Made by a program: the position numbers and the translations under genes
The notes under the pieces: generated by a model
Database searches by the model: none
What the model was told of the DNA's origin: nothing
Seen by the model: only the letters and a program-made list of their open reading frames with translations
Shown: positions 63,901 to 64,000 of the stretch, one piece after another
Layout of the letters: each line of letters opens with the position of its first letter
How positions within the stretch are numbered: position 1 is the first letter of the stretch
From: Psychroserpens algicola
GTDB taxonomy: Bacteria > Bacteroidota > Bacteroidia > Flavobacteriales > Flavobacteriaceae
Length of the DNA: 64,000 nucleotides
Reading direction: 5' to 3'
NCBI RefSeq assembly: GCF_014526325.1
Contig: NZ_JACNMJ010000003.1
Span: forward strand, 186,001-250,000

Positions 63901-64000
63901 CAGTATTATGGTATATGCCTTTGTCATTCATATGCGTCTTATTCCTGGATTGCGTGGCCGCTTTGGTTTTAACCTGTTATCGGTTTTTGCATTCTCAAGC
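60914..64000 (+). CDS. ccsA: fused ResB-CcsA cytochrome c biogenesis protein, 3' end missing
   Basis: Open for 1029 codons from the ATG at 60914 to the window edge, without a stop. N-terminal ResB-like half (about 1-480): membrane helices near 10-30 and 55-75, then a large periplasmic domain; a helix followed by a His-rich stretch (residues about 475-515: EHTEDDGHNHGQNQQEH); second periplasmic part, and a CcsA half (from about 775) with membrane helices and the heme-handling motif near residue 985 (WGRYWGWDPKETW). System II heme ligation to apocytochrome c. The frame was checked at several points and no frameshift was found. Strongly supported; the C-terminal helices lie beyond the window. 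Confidence 0.95.
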   Translation, partial: MQKKLANILFSTRLTGILFIVYAIAMIVGTFMDAGQETSPTPYSRHYIYNAWWFETIMILFMVNFIGNIFRYRLLRKEKWATLILHLAFIFILLGAGITRYIGFEGWMPIREGETENTFLTRDIYVTAFIDGDLVIDGQQQRRVIQERVDFSERLDNDMDVETEYNGTPVKLSVKKFVKDAELDIIPSDDGESYLKLVEAGDEASHSHFIKDGGEELIHNVVFTLNNPKKGAINITTQEHRLFIESPFEGDYMTMATQATGTLVKDSIQPLILRSRYQIANMAMVFPKPVMKGQFGVVKKSQLLRSREDGVVIDVTANGETKTVNLLGGQYVNGRFEQVNVGGLDIAVKYGSIVKELPFSIKLNDFMAERYPGTEDNFSSFASEVTVIKPDEAPYDYRIFMNNILDEGGYRFFQSSFFPDEKGTKLSVNHDQWGTWVTYFGYMLLYFGLMAILFAKGTRFADLKRMLEKVKAKKEKLLSILVLCFGLVGFAQEHTEDDGHNHGQNQQEHFEGDGHNHSAQVAFTRPSKAEIDSVIRANINPKSHSDKFGELVIQDYSGRMMPANTFASEVLRKLSKKDHYEEFDANQVLLSMQESPLFWYNVPVIYLAKRKADSIRKIIGVDTDVKYVSIADFLTDDGRNKLGPYLQDAYSTDTPNGFQKEFREAYDRMSLLFNTLDGRSMKIFPVPGDDKNTWISPVEYREDYRTKIKDTLYGKFIENSLSYYLSELYKARQSGDFSTADRLLDGFKKNQQQEGSEVMLSDDKIKTEILYNKYDIFKKLYLYYMLFGVVLFVLLIIQIFKTRSKLIDVAVKVFGIAILLTFLVHTGGLIVRWYISGHAPWSDAYESMIYVAWATMFFGLAFGRQSRLTLAATAFVTSMILLVAHLNWMDPAISNLQPVLDSYWLMIHVAVIVASYGPFTLGMILGLTVLLLMIFTTKENKVKMDMNIKELTIINEMALTVGLVMLTIGNFLGGMWANESWGRYWGWDPKETWALISIMVYAFVIHMRLIPGLRGRFGFNLLSVFAFSS

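Noticed and set aside
1-64000. Prophage, integrase, transposon or toxin-antitoxin pair
   Set aside because: None seen; genes are housekeeping or lineage-typical with even codon style.

Overview
The window looks like a chromosomal segment of a marine-type member of the Flavobacteriaceae (Bacteroidota). Support: low G+C; promoters of the Bacteroidota type (TTG, 19-20 bp, TAnnTTTG); no obvious Shine-Dalgarno sequences; two giant cell-surface proteins with type IX secretion (T9SS) C-terminal sorting domains; LytTR regulators with TPR histidine kinases; a fused ResB-CcsA cytochrome c maturation protein; and several families largely confined to this phylum (DUF4290, DUF2911, Lacal_2735, TIGR03643). 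The genus cannot be fixed from the sequence. No prophage, insertion sequence, rRNA or CRISPR array was seen, and no gene-free stretch exceeds 300 bp.

Layout. 1-1852 (+): 3' end of nadC, a YihY membrane protein and a DUF2147 protein. 1849-4365 (-): a LytTR response regulator and its TPR sensor kinase. 4531-6425 (+): three small exported proteins of unknown role. 6500-8953: priA. 9016-9711 (-): an orphan LytTR regulator. 9912-11024 (+): rpsF-rpsR-rplI. 11126-14437: a DUF6495-like protein, an ABC permease (-) and hisS. 14531-27524 (-): two T9SS cargo proteins of about 2160 and 2080 residues, the second a zinc carboxypeptidase carrying ten 54-residue repeats; both promoters share a tandem 9-bp repeat. 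27794-27867: tRNA-Met. 27998-36290: housekeeping genes (START-like protein, class IV aminotransferase, YqgE, HU, fmt, recQ, a P-loop kinase-like protein, DUF493, DUF4290, murA).

36365-49360 (-) is the most interesting part: about 13 kb of co-directional, tightly packed genes that look like a photo-oxidative and UV damage response. Unit A (49360 to 42383) encodes a TetR regulator, an ABC1/UbiB kinase-like protein, a flavin reductase, an SDR-DUF2867 protein, DUF2256, a DASH cryptochrome and an iron-sulfur photolyase (FeS-BCP). Unit B (42222 to about 36365) encodes an unknown protein, TIGR03643, folE, a 74-residue basic protein, an SDR, glutathione peroxidase, Lacal_2735, TspO, an SRPBCC protein, a class I photolyase and an NTF2-like protein. 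Both units start from promoters bearing the same ~40-bp bipartite element (TGTTTAAT-N15-TTAAACAAAAWTTAACA) at the same distance from the -7 box, which suggests one regulator controls both. FolE could feed the pterin/folate antenna of the photolyases; flavin reductase, TspO and glutathione peroxidase fit light-driven oxidative stress.

49599-64000: a DUF2911 protein (+); a sugar-type cluster (Gfo/Idh oxidoreductase, sodium symporter, a 31-residue membrane microprotein, PIG-L deacetylase; -); then MscS, a lipoprotein, Maf, a UbiA prenyltransferase, a KdsC-like phosphatase and a DUF2520 protein (-); and finally a group III truncated hemoglobin and the incomplete ResB-CcsA gene (+), which runs off the window.
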